This document shows, one piece after another, positions 19,923 through 30,485 of a DNA stretch of 64,000 nucleotides. The translations under genes and the position numbers were made by a program. The notes under the pieces were generated by a model. It saw only the letters and a program-made list of their open reading frames with translations, was not told the DNA's origin and searched no databases. Source of the stretch: Mesomycoplasma neurolyticum (lineage in GTDB: Bacteria; Bacillota_I; Bacilli_A; Mycoplasmatales; Metamycoplasmataceae); assembly GCF_900660485.1 (NCBI RefSeq), contig NZ_LR214951.1, positions 744,001 to 808,000 on the forward strand, given 5' to 3'. The first letter of the stretch is position 1, and every line of letters starts with the position of its first letter.

Positions 19923-20483
19923 ATGAAAAATAATATTATTGTATTTATTGGAGGAATGAGTGAAAGTGGCAAAAGTCATACAGGTATTTATTTGGAAAAA
20001 AAACATAATTTCCAAAGAATAAAAATTATTAAAATTCAAAAAAAATTAATGCAAATTAATAATATAGAATATAATGAAAATAACTTTTCTGAATCACTAT
20101 CCAAGTTGTTTAAAATAAAAAATATTTATTTAAATTTTATTAATTTAATTTTGGAAGAAGCAAAAGATAAAAATATTGTTTTAGAATCTCTTTATGATAA
20201 AAATATTTATTTAGAAATTAAAAAACTACATTCTCAAACTTTTTGCATATTTTTAAAAGCAAATTGGTTAAAAAGGATTTTAAGAGAAAAAAGAAAAACT
20301 AATTTAACTTTTTTTAAAACATTAAAAAAAGTTAAAAAAAAGGAAAAATTTAAAAAAAACAAAAACGCACATACTGTAAAGGTTGTGTCTGACTTTATTA
20401 TAATTAACAACAAAAATACTCAATTTTTGGAAAAAAATCTAGATCTTATTTTGAGTAAAATAAAAAATAAGTCTTTTTTATAA
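19923..20483 (+). CDS. Small P-loop kinase-like protein
   Basis: 186 residues. The N-terminal sequence is VFIGGMSESGKSHTG, with Walker A at 11-18, followed by a short strand-helix fold with VLESLYD (about 77-83). It resembles small-molecule or nucleoside-phosphate kinases. The C-terminus is lysine-rich. It is transcribed divergently from the GntP operon and has its own terminator. Because gluconate-type permeases elsewhere are often paired with a small P-loop kinase, a sugar-acid kinase role is possible but is not shown by any specific motif. Confidence 0.65.
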   Translation: MKNNIIVFIGGMSESGKSHTGIYLEKKHNFQRIKIIKIQKKLMQINNIEYNENNFSESLSKLFKIKNIYLNFINLILEEAKDKNIVLESLYDKNIYLEIKKLHSQTFCIFLKANWLKRILREKRKTNLTFFKTLKKVKKKEKFKKNKNAHTVKVVSDFIIINNKNTQFLEKNLDLILSKIKNKSFL

Positions 20484-20516
20484 AAAGAATAATTTTTTAA
20501 AAAGATTATTTTTTTA
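20482..20516 (+). terminator. Terminator after the P-loop kinase gene
   Basis: AAAAAGAATAAT pairs with ATTATTTTTTT (one G-T pair) around an 11-base loop, ending in a T-run just beyond the stop codon. Confidence 0.65.
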
Positions 20517-20599
20517 ATACAAAAGTTTTCGATATTTAATAAAAATAAATTATGCTAATCATTTAAAAATCAACAAATTCGTTATAAAACTGGTAACTG

Positions 20600-21300
20600 T
20601 TTGAATTTTGGGCATTTTTTATAGTCTTTTTAACTTATTTCATTTTCTTTTTTTTAATTTATCTAAAAGTTGTTAAATTATTACCATTTCAAGATTAAAC
20701 TGTATTTTTTTATTTATTTCTTTTACTACTTGGGTTAAAGAGTTTTTTATAGTTTTAACTATTTTTAAATTTTTTGATTTTTTCTTCTATTTTAATTATA
20801 TTGTTATATAGAAGAATAAGTATTTTTGTATGATCATTTAGATAAATAAATAATTCTTTTTCAAAAAATTATATTGCTTTGCAATTGTTTTATTGTGAAA
20901 AGTTCGTATTTTGGATTTAAGTTGTATTTATGATTCAACTTGTTATTTTATAAATTAAAAAATTTCAATAAATATAACTTAAACACTATCACCTCTAAAT
21001 AGTTTTTTATCATTTACATTTTTTATAAGAACATTTGTAAAATTTTTTTTTGTATTTTGAGAATAATTATTTTGGAACATTTTTTTATCTAAATAATCAC
21101 TTATTTTTTTAAAAAATAAAAATTCGAATCATTAATTGCATGAATAACATTATTATTAGGAAAAGCAAAGCATGTTTTAAATTTTGTTCCTAATTAAATA
21201 TTATATACAATAAATTCAAATTTTTGATTTTTATGTAAATGTGGCTTAATTTTAATTATAAATATTGTTTTTTTAATACTTTTTAAAACTTTGAAAGGAA
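20600..21300 (-). pseudogene. Decayed protein-coding gene, family not recognised
   Basis: About 900 bases between the kinase gene and leuS carry no intact gene, but minus-strand frames contain protein-like pieces in order: KFKTCFAFPNNNVIHAIND (about 21190-21120), then after a shift in an A-run ISDYLDKKMFQNNYSQ and KLFRGDSV (about 21095-20985), then FFEKELFIYLNDHTKIL and KIEEKIKKF (about 20880-20770), then KNSLTQVVKEINKKIQF. Each passage ends at a stop or frame change. This is the pattern of one gene inactivated by several indels. Boundaries are approximate. Confidence 0.45.
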
Positions 21301-21383
21301 AATTTCATAACTTTTCTTAAATATTTTGAAAAAAGAATCATTTATTGCTTTAAAATCAGTAAACTTTTAAAGTTTTCATCACT

Positions 21384-23795
21384 TTAATTATTCAAAATAA
21401 TAATTTTGTCTTCAACATAATGTTCTTTTTTAATAGGCTTATCTTTTAAATGTTTTTGAACATTTGTAATGTTTTTTGCTTTTTGAATTAATTGTTCAGC
21501 TGTATCTTTTTCTTCTTTTTCAACAAATCCTCTAATTTTTCCATTAACTTGAACAGGGATTTGAATTTTTTCCAAAATAATTAATTCATCATTATATTTT
21601 GGTCATTTGTGGTATTTAATTTGTTTAGAATTGATTATTTCTAATAATTCCTCTGATATGTGAGGTGCGAAAGTAGATAACATAATCAAAAAATCTTCAA
21701 TAGGTTTTAATGAAGGTATTTTTTCCACTTTATATAGTGCATTTATAAATACCATAAATTTACTAATTGCAATATTAAATTTTAATTTTTCAATAGCTTC
21801 TGTGGTATCTTTAATTGTGTTTTGTCAAATAGAAATAAACTCTTTATCTTCAAAATTAGCATCCAATAATTGAGCGTTTTTGGCAAATTTTGTAATTATA
21901 ACTCAAACACGATCTAGTCATTTTCTGATGCTTCTAATAGTTTTTGTGCTTCATTCTTTCGTATCAACTAAAGGCCCCATAAACATTTCATAAAGTCTCA
22001 ATGTATCTGCACCAAGTTCTTCAACTATATCATCAGGGTTTATTACATTGCCCCTACTTTTGGACATTTTTTGACCATCAGGACCTAAAATCATTCCTTG
22101 ATTTACTATTTTCATAAATGGCTCATTATGTGGGACAATTTTTTTATCATATAAAAATTTTTGTCAAAATCTTGAATACAATAAATGACCTACAGCATGC
22201 TCTTGACCACCAATATAAAGATCTACAGGCATTCATTTTTTAAATCTTTCAAATGCTTCTGCTGAATTTAATTCTAAGTAAGTTCCATCATCATTTTTTA
22301 ATATATATGCTAAAAAATATCATGAACTACCAGCTGATTGTGGCATTGTATTTGTTTCTCTTCTGTATTTTTTACCATTTTTTTCAAAAATTAATCAATC
22401 TTTTTTGTTTGCTAATGGTGATTCACCTGTTTTAGAAGGTTCAATGTCCTCAATAAAAGGTAATTCAACTAATTTTTCCTCAAGATAAATATTATTATTT
22501 TCATCGAAATAAACAGGGAAAGGTTCTCCTCAATATCTTTGTCTTGAAAAAATTCAATCTCTTAATTTGTAACTAATTTTTTTAATAGCTAAATTTAATT
22601 TATTTAGAAAAATAAATACTTTTTCTGTTGCTTCTTGTTGATTCAAATTATCAAAATTTATTGTATTAAAAAGAACTTTTTCACCATTATTAACTTTGTA
22701 GATATCAATAACTTTTAAATTAAATAATTTTGCAAAATCATTATCTCTTTCATCTTCGGAGGGAACGCCCATAATAGCTCCAGTTCCATAAGATTTAAAT
22801 ACATAATCACAAATATAAATTGGTATTCTATTATTATTTATTGGGTTTATTGCGTAATAACCAGTAAAAAAACCATCTTTGTTTTTTTGATTAGTGTTTT
22901 GAAATTTTTCATTAACTGAATTTTTGATTTGTTCTATTTTTTTAGCAAATTTAGAATTTTTGATTTTGATTTTATCTGCAAATTCATGGTCATGTGCCAA
23001 TCCTAAAAATGTAACACCAAAAATTGTATCAATTCTAGTTGTAAAAACATCTATTATTTCGTTTAAATTTTCTATTTTAAATTTAACAACATAACCGTTA
23101 GACTTACCAATTCAATTTTTTTGAAGAATTTTTAAAGATTCTGGATAATTTACTTCATCCAAATCTTTAATTAATCTATCTGCATATTCAGTGATTTTTA
23201 AAACTCATTGAAACATTGGTTTTTTAACAACAGGAAAAGACCCTCTTTCACTGACTTTATTTCCTTTTGAATCAGTTAAAACTTCTTCATTTGCTAAAAC
23301 TGTTCCTAATTCTTCACATCAATTTACATCTATTTTTTTAATTTCTGCTAAATTATTTTTATATAATTCTTTAAAAATTCATTGTGTTCACTTGTAATAA
23401 TTTGGATCTGTAGTGTTTATTTCTTTAGCTCAATCATATGAGAAACCAAGTGACTTCAACTGTTTTTTAAATAGTTCTATATTATTATTTGTGAAAGTAG
23501 CTGGATGATTTTTGGTATTAAGCGCATATTGTTCAGCTGGTAGTCCAAAAGCATCTCAACCAATCGGATGTAAAACATCAAAATCATTTAATCTTTTGTA
23601 TCTTGCTACTATATCTGATGCTGTATAACCTTCAGGATGTCCAACATGAAGTCCTGAAGCTGAAGGGTATGGAAACATATCTAACACATAATATTTTTTA
23701 TTTTTATCATTTGTTGTTTTAAAAGCATTAGTTTTATCTCAAATTTTTTGTCATTTTTGTTCAACATTTTTATGGTCAAATTGATTTTTAAACAT
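21384..23795 (-). CDS. leuS: Leucyl-tRNA synthetase
   Basis: 803 residues, the normal length. The class I HIGH-type motif appears as [16 protein letters not shown] near residue 40, and the KMSKS-type motif as KMSKSRGN in the C-terminal part. The editing domain contains the GTGAIMGVP segment, and the C-terminal domain ends with VQVNGKIRG. Many Trp codons are UGA. The ATG lies seven bases after TATAAT (23803-23808 on the minus strand), so the mRNA is probably leaderless. It charges tRNA-Leu. It is monocistronic. Confidence 0.96.
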
Positions 23796-23830
23796 AATTT
23801 GAATTATATATGAAATATAGTTTATTTATT
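23796..23830 (-). promoter_or_regulatory. leuS promoter with -10 box at leaderless distance
   Basis: TATAAT occupies 23808-23803 on the minus strand, with seven bases to the start codon and no Shine-Dalgarno between them. This matches the arrangement at the GntP gene. Confidence 0.5.
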
Positions 23831-23839
23831 AAACAAAAA

Positions 23840-24979
23840 TTAATTACTAAAATTTTTCTTGACCATTTTGTTTATCAAAAGATTTTTTTCCATTTGAATT
23901 AAGTTATCTAATTCATTTTCAAGTTCTAATGCTTTTTCAATTGTAGGTTTTATAATTGGATTTTTAGGAGCGAATAGTTCACAAGTTTCATTAGCTTTTA
24001 TTATTGATAAATTATATGTATTGATTTTTTCACCAATTTTAATAATTTCATTTTTATCAAAAGTTAAAAGCGGTCTAAAAATAGGTATGTCTGTTACAGC
24101 GGAAATTACATAAATAGATTCCATTGTTTGAGAAGCAACTTGAGCTAAATTTTCACCATTTGAAATTGATTGATATTTATATTTTTTAGCCAAAAATGTT
24201 GCTATTCTATAAAAACTTCTTCTCATTAAAGTTATTTTGTATGATTGATCTGAAACAAGGGAAATATAATTCATTACATCTGTGTAATTAATTTGATAGA
24301 GTTTTGTACTAGTTTGATATTGATTTAAAATTTCAACTATTTTATCTAATTTTTGAACTGTTTTTTCATCTGTTGTAGGTGGTGTTATAAATGAAAGTAA
24401 ATCTATTTTTACACCTCTTTTCATTAACTGAAAAGCAGCAACAGGTGAATCAATACCTCCAGAAATTAAATGTAAACTTTTTCCTGTTATACCTACAGGT
24501 AAACCACCTAATCCTTGAATATTTTTAGAAAAAATATAGGTATTATTTTTTCTAATTTCAATATTTATATTTTGATCATATTTTTTTAAAGAAACTTTTA
24601 AATTTGGTTTATGCTGCAAAATAGCTTTTGCAATAATATGTGTTAATTCTTCAGATGAATATTCAAAACCTTTTCAATTTCTTCTTATAGATAAACGGAA
24701 AGTTTTTGTAAAATCATCAATTTCAGACAAAACAGTTTTTATAATATCATCTAATGAATTTTTTGATGTTTTAACTGGAGAATAGGATGATAAACCAAAA
24801 ATATAATTTAACTTATCAATATTATTTGTGTTATATTTCAAAAACATTCTATCATATTCAATTAAAGGTTCTTCTTTTATTATATTAATAATATTTTGTT
24901 TTAGACAATTGACAAATTGTTTACGATTATTTTTTTTTAAAACTAATTCGCCATATCTCAAAAGTATTTGATCATACAT
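23840..24979 (-). CDS. thiI: tRNA 4-thiouridine synthase ThiI
   Basis: 379 residues. An N-terminal ferredoxin-like/THUMP region (about 1-165) precedes the PP-loop ATP pyrophosphatase domain with HLISGGIDSPVAAFQLMKRG (about 178-197). SNGENLAQVASQTMES is also conserved in ThiI. There is no rhodanese domain, as is usual outside enterobacteria. The protein thiolates U8 of tRNA, with sulfur from a cysteine desulfurase not seen here. It starts at an ATG that overlaps the stop of the EzrA-like gene by one base (TAATG), with AAAGGAG upstream. Confidence 0.93.
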
Positions 24980-26586
24980 TATTTAACTCCTTTTGTAGTT
25001 TGTTCATAAATTACATTAATACCTTTTTCATAATGACCTGTGCTTTTATAATTTTCAGCGTTTTTTATCAATATGTGTAATTTATTTTGCGCGTTTCTAT
25101 AATTACTTGTTTGAGAAATTATTTTATCTAAAATAACTTTATGTGTATATTTATTAAAAATATTTTGAAATTTATAAATTTCTTTAAAGAAAAAAATTAT
25201 TTTTCTAATTTTGTTTTTTTGATCTTTTTCATTTAAAACATCTCTAACATTTTTTTTCAATAAATTGATTTGTTCAAGTTCATTATTTGTGAAAATAACT
25301 TCTTTTTCTGTTGTTTGATAAATAAAATTGTTTACTATTTCTTTCAAAAAGAAAAATTGTTTTTCTAGATCTGCTTGCTTATTTTTAAATACAAATAAAT
25401 TTTCAGTTACCATCTTGTTTTTAATTTCTTTTTTACCATTTTCAATTATTTTTAAAACTTTTTTTAAATCATTTAATTGCCTATAAAATGTTTTATTTTT
25501 TTCCAATTTGTAATTTAAATACAATGATTCAAAATAATTGATAATTTCTTGAAAATAATCTTTATATTTAGGTTTTGCAAACTCTAATTGAATTTTTGTA
25601 ACATCAATAAAATTTTTTATTATTTTTTTAAATTCTTCTTGATGTGCTTCTAGAAAATTTTTAATATTTTGTTCTTTATAAATATTTTCTTTAATTTCTT
25701 CAAGTGTTTTTATTGCTGTTATTATTTCTTCTTGAGCAAGATCAAACTCTTCTATTTTATATGCATCAACTATGTCTTGTTTTTTTTCATTAAATCATAT
25801 TTCAATTTTTTCAAAAGCAAAAAAACTTTCTAAATTTAAAATATCTTTTTTTTGAAAATACAATTTCTTAACTTCTTCAAAATAAAGCGGTAAATATTTA
25901 TTTATATGCAATCAAAAAAAGGGAGAAAAATTTAAAATATCAATTAATTTTTCAATTAATTTTTTATGATTTGTTAAAAAAGTTAAAATCTCACTCCTTT
26001 TTTCTAAATCTTGAACATCTTTTCTTATTTTTCTAATATTTAAATTTATTTTTTTAAAAATAGAATAAATTTTTTCTTTATCTTTTTCATATAAATAAAT
26101 GTTTTTTTCAAAAAATTTTCTTAAAGGCCCTAAATTTTTATTTAACAAAGATAATTTTTCTAAATTTTCATTGTTATCTAAAATTTTTGAAAATTTTTTT
26201 TCTATTTCATTAACAATGATTTTTGATTGTTTATCTAATGTGCTTAATCTTTTGTCCACTTTTTTTATTAACTGTTTTTTTAATTTAACTTTTTCAACTT
26301 CATTTAGCACTGTTTCTTCTTTTTTTTGAATTATTTTTCATTTTGCTTCTAAATTTTTAATCTCATCATTTTTAATTGAATTTTTTTTGTAGTGTTCTTT
26401 TATTTTTTGAATTAATTCAATCAAAATTTGGTTTGTTGAAAATAAAGAGTGATTTTTTAAATTTTGCTTGTTTTTTATTAATGTATTTGTGTGTCTTATA
26501 ACTAATGTTTTATACATTAAAAAAAACAACCCACCTAAAATAAATATAAAAAGAATTAAAAACAAAATTAAAGTTATCTGATTCAT
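24979..26586 (-). CDS. EzrA-like septation ring regulator (coiled-coil membrane protein)
   Basis: 535 residues: one N-terminal hydrophobic span (about residues 5-27), then a very long lysine/glutamate-rich helical region predicted to be coiled coil. This topology, with the cytoplasmic rod, matches EzrA. In firmicutes EzrA is an FtsZ-interacting protein, and an ezrA-then-sulfur-transfer gene order is known there, which supports the call. Individual residue motifs are weak because the protein is low in complexity. It is coupled to thiI by a one-base overlap. Confidence 0.68.
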
Positions 26587-26823
26587 TATTACCGCCTTGA
26601 ACTTTTACTTAATTATTTTAACATTTTATTATAAAAAATGCTTTAGTTATTTAGAAAATAAGGTAAAATTTAAAATGCATTAACACAGCTGAGTAACATA
26701 TTTTAAAAAATTTAAATTTGCAATAAAGTTGAGAGTAAACTTGCTGGATGTCGAAATCATTAAATTTAAATAAATTATTATAGAGTTGCTCCCTTTTTTG
26801 TTAAATGCAGAAAGAGGTAAGAC
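26587..26823 (+). other. rpsD upstream region with probable long leader
   Basis: A 237-base gap between divergent genes. The last 180 bases are less AT-biased than other intergenic DNA here and include GCTGAGTAAC, CTTGCTGGATG and GAGTTGCTCCC, ending with AGAGGT six bases before the ATG. This could be an autoregulatory S4-binding leader. I could not draw a convincing single fold by eye. Confidence 0.3.
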
Positions 26824-27414
26824 ATGGCAAGATATACAGGCCCAATTTTCAAAAAATCAAAAAAACTAAATTTTTCAATTTTAGAATCAGGAAAAGAATT
26901 CGCAAAAAATACAAGAGCATCAGCAGATCAAGTTAAAAGAAGAGCAAAAATTTCAGATTATGGTCAACATCTACAAGAAAAACAAAAAGTTCGTTTTATG
27001 TACGGTGTAAATGAAAGGCAATTTAAAAACACATTTTTTAAAGCTTCAAAAAGAAAAGGTGTTGTTGGTACAAACTTTTTACAAATGTTAGAAACTAGAT
27101 TAGATAATTTAGTTTATAGAGCAGGTTTTGCACTAACAAGAAGACAAGCAAGACAACTTGTTAATCACAACCATTTTTTAGTTAATGGTAAAAAAGCAAA
27201 TATTCCTTCAATGCAAATTTCTGTTGGAAGTGTGATTGAATTAAAAGAAAAATCAAGAAAAAATGTACAAATTCTAGAATCCTTGGAAAAAAGAGTGAAA
27301 GCTGAATGAATGGAATACAAAGATTTTACATCTACTCTTAAAAGATTGCCTGAAAGATCTGAATTAAATCAAGAAATTAACGAAACATTTATAGTTGAGT
27401 TTTACAACAAATAA
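26824..27414 (+). CDS. rpsD: 30S ribosomal protein S4
   Basis: 196 residues beginning [15 protein letters not shown]. The S4 RNA-binding domain is seen in [20 protein letters not shown] (about 92-111) and the following [10 protein letters not shown]. One UGA-coded Trp lies near residue 162. It is a primary 16S-binding assembly protein and often a translational autoregulator. It stands alone, with a terminator just downstream. Confidence 0.97.
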
Positions 27415-27432
27415 TTTTGATATTTTTATGTT

Positions 27433-27466
27433 AAAAAAAACAAGCGATTTTTGGCTTGTTTTTTTT
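27433..27466. terminator. Bidirectional terminator between rpsD and thioredoxin gene
   Basis: An eight-A run plus CAAGC pairs with GCTTG plus an eight-T run around an eight-base loop. It serves both convergent units. Confidence 0.9.
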
Positions 27467-27467
27467 A

Positions 27468-27803
27468 TTAATTTAAAACTTTTTCAATTTCTTTAATCAA
27501 AATAGAATCATGAATATATTCAAATTTTTTAAAGATAATTTCGCCATTTTTTAAAATAATGTGTGTTGGCACTCTCAACACTTCAAATCTTGTGTTTGCT
27601 TTTCTAAACAAACCAGATTCTTCTGCATCAACTCTAATCATCTTAACATTTTTATTGTTTTCAAAATGATTGGCTACTTTTTCAATAATGGGCTTCATCA
27701 TTATACAGTCACCACATCAATCAACTGCGAATTCTAAGTAAACAACACCATTTTCAATTTCTTTTTGAGCATCTGCTCATTTCATATGGATTAATTTAGA
27801 CAT
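27468..27803 (-). CDS. Thioredoxin-like protein with WCGDC active site
   Basis: 111 residues with a thioredoxin fold. The active site is VDWCGDC (Cys at about residues 31 and 34; the Trp is UGA-coded). The cis-proline loop is VLRVPTHI. Canonical thioredoxin has WCGPC; the Pro-to-Asp change should alter its redox potential. It starts inside the stop of the upstream membrane-protein gene (eight-base overlap) and has no separate ribosome site, so it depends on coupling. Confidence 0.85.
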
Positions 27804-28626
27804 TATCAAAAGGATCTTCAAAAGGTAAAGTTAATGATAAATCGGTTTTTGTTTTTGTTTGATTTTCTTCTGTATCTAAAAGTGAAATTTCAGTTTCATT
27901 TTCAACTGTATCAAAATTAAATTCATTTGTTTCATCATCAATTTTAATTTCATCATTAATTTTAGTTGTTACATTTTTATCTATAAATCATTTTTCAGAT
28001 CCTTTATCCTCCTTTTGTTTTTTATTAAAAAAATTATATTTCATAATAAAAGTTTTTTTAAAAATTAAAACAAATAAAATAGTATTTTTTCATTTTATAT
28101 TGAAAAAAATTGAAAAAAACAGTAAAAGAAATGGTATTAATATTGCTCCTATTGAACTAGAAATAGTTTTAATAATGCAATAAATAAAAATATTAAAAAA
28201 ACCATAATGATTATGACTTGGAAAAAAAGCATTTTTTTCAAATGAATAATCATGTCATCATTGCTTAAAATCATTTGGTCAAAAAGAAAAGCCAACTTTT
28301 AAATTATTTCAATCTTTTTTTAAAATAAAAATTGCTAAAAATGTAATAAAAATATTTAAAAAAGACAAAAATCAAATACTTATTTTTAAATTTTTTATTT
28401 TTAAAATATTAAAATTAAAAATTTTTTTAATGCTATACAAAATAAAAATTATTAAATAACTTCAAGCGAAATAACCTAAATATAAGCCAAAAGTATATGA
28501 AAATAAAGATGACAATATTGGTATTTCAACAAATGAAATAGAAAAAAGAAAAATATGAATAAATAATAAAAAAACTCACAAAAGTTTAAAATTAATTTTT
28601 TTGAATTTGTTAAATTTAAATTTCAT
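27796..28626 (-). CDS. Multi-span membrane protein with acidic cytoplasmic tail, unknown function
   Basis: 276 residues. There are about four hydrophobic segments (roughly 16-45, 48-70, 85-105 and 150-180). After them comes a hydrophilic tail rich in Asp, Glu and Thr, ending DPFDNV. It lies between an RNase J paralogue and a thioredoxin, overlapping both (11 and eight bases), so it belongs to the same operon. No family recognised. Several Trp codons are UGA. Confidence 0.65.
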
Positions 28627-30286
28627 AAAACACCACTACAACCATTGGTTCTTTTTCATAAAGTTTGTACATTTTTTTTCTTACCATTTTTTTTAGTTTA
28701 TCTTGTATATCTTTTAAATTAATTTTTTTATTATTTAAAAATAGCTGATATCCTAATGAAGAAATAATTTCATAAGCTTCATTTTTTGTTTCACTTGTAA
28801 TTATTCCTGATGTTGTAATTTTTAATTCACTTTTTAGTTGTTTTGTTTTGTAATCTATTAGTCCTGTTATTGCTATAACCCCTTCTCTTGCGAGGGTTTC
28901 TCTTTCATTTATAACTTCAGTAGAAATATCACCCATTCCAAAACCATCAATAATAACTTCCCCAACTTCCTTAATTGATTTTTTTGTAGAATACAATTTT
29001 CCATCTATAAATGTTGCTATTTTTCCATTTTGCAAGATAATTAAATTACTTCTATTCATTCCTGCTGTTGCTGCAATTTGCGAAGTAACAACTAAATATC
29101 TATATAACCCTTGTAAAGGAATAAAAAATTTAGGTTTAAGATGTTTTACAATTGTATAAATATCTTTTCTAGCAGGTCTTGCTTTGTAATGTTCATTTTC
29201 TGTAACATCTGTTATTAAAGGTGTGATTCTTGCTATTTCATCCAAAATAAGCGCATATAAAACTTCCAAACCATTAATTGGTGGAGCAACCATTATTACA
29301 TTATCCGTTTTTCTTAATTTTAAATAAATATCATTTCCTTCAGTTATTCTTAGAAACCTTTTATAAAGTCTTTCGTTTGTAGAAGTTACTAAAACCACTG
29401 CATTATTTACTTTATCAATGTCTTTATAATCTATAAATTTAGGCATCTCTACATATTCAGAATTAATTCTTATTTTTTTGACTAATTCAATTAATTTTGA
29501 ATATGTCCGTCCATAAATAGCTAGTGGCCTATCATATTTAATAGCTAAATTTAAAACTTCATGTAAACTAGCCATTTCCTCATCAAGAGCCCCAACAATT
29601 ATTCTAGAATCAGGTTTACCATTAAAAAAAACAGTTTCAATTATTGGGGTTATAAAAATTTTATCTATAGCATTTCCAACAGCATTTCCTATTGCATTAC
29701 CAGATACCATTAGTAGTGAATGTAATCCTTTTGGTGAAGTTATATTTTGCTTTATTTTTTTAAGATCTGTTGTTCCATAAACACCTAAAGATCCTAAAAC
29801 AAAGTTTAATAAAACCAAAATGTGACCATCTTCAGTTTCAAAATTTCATCCATATGTCCCAACCATTGATCCAGCTAATGAAATAGCAGATACAGAAACA
29901 TTGTCACCAAAATCTATCTTGCTACTTCCAACAGAAATTACTTCAAAACTTAGTTCATCAATTTTGTATTTTGAAATTCTATCTAAAATTAAAAATTTTG
30001 TAAAAGATGAACAATAAATTTTTAATTTTTTAATTTTCATTAATAATCATGGTAAAGCAGAAAACGATTCATTTTTTGCATCAGTGATAAAAACACCTTT
30101 AATTCTTTTTTTGTTTTTTTCTAAATAATTAAAATTAGGTATTAATGTATCTACACCATTGGTTGAATTTATAGGGATTTTAGAACCTGCATTAATCAAA
30201 AAAATAGAATCATCAATTTCTATTACATAAGAATTTTTTCCATTTTCATCTAAACCACCGAGCGCGAATATATTAATTTTAGCCAT
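28616..30286 (-). CDS. RNase J paralogue lacking metal-binding residues (RNase J2-like)
   Basis: 556 residues with the RNase J order: metallo-beta-lactamase, beta-CASP and C-terminal domain. The start is MAKINIFALGGLDENGKNSY, as in RNase J. In place of the HxHxDH metal site it has ITDAKNESFSALP (residues 67-79), so none of the zinc ligands is kept there. The active paralogue at 36765 has THGHEDHIGG at the same place. It is probably a structural or RNA-binding partner of RNase J1, as proposed for firmicute J1/J2 pairs. AAAGGAAG precedes the ATG. Confidence 0.85.
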
Positions 30287-30485
30287 TTCTTCCTTTCTTC
30301 TGTTTGTTTTATTGTATTATTATTTGTAAAAAATAAAAGTTTAATATTTATTATATTAATTTTAAATTTTACCAAAAAACAATAATAAAAAATTCTTTTT
30401 TTAAAGTAAAATAAAATATCTAAAAAAAATTAATAAATTTAAGTTATTATTATTTTATAAAATACTAAAAAAAATAAAGGAAAAA

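Noticed and set aside
20520-21380. Possible non-coding RNA in the gap before leuS
   Set aside because: Protein-like passages in minus-strand frames explain it better as a decayed gene.
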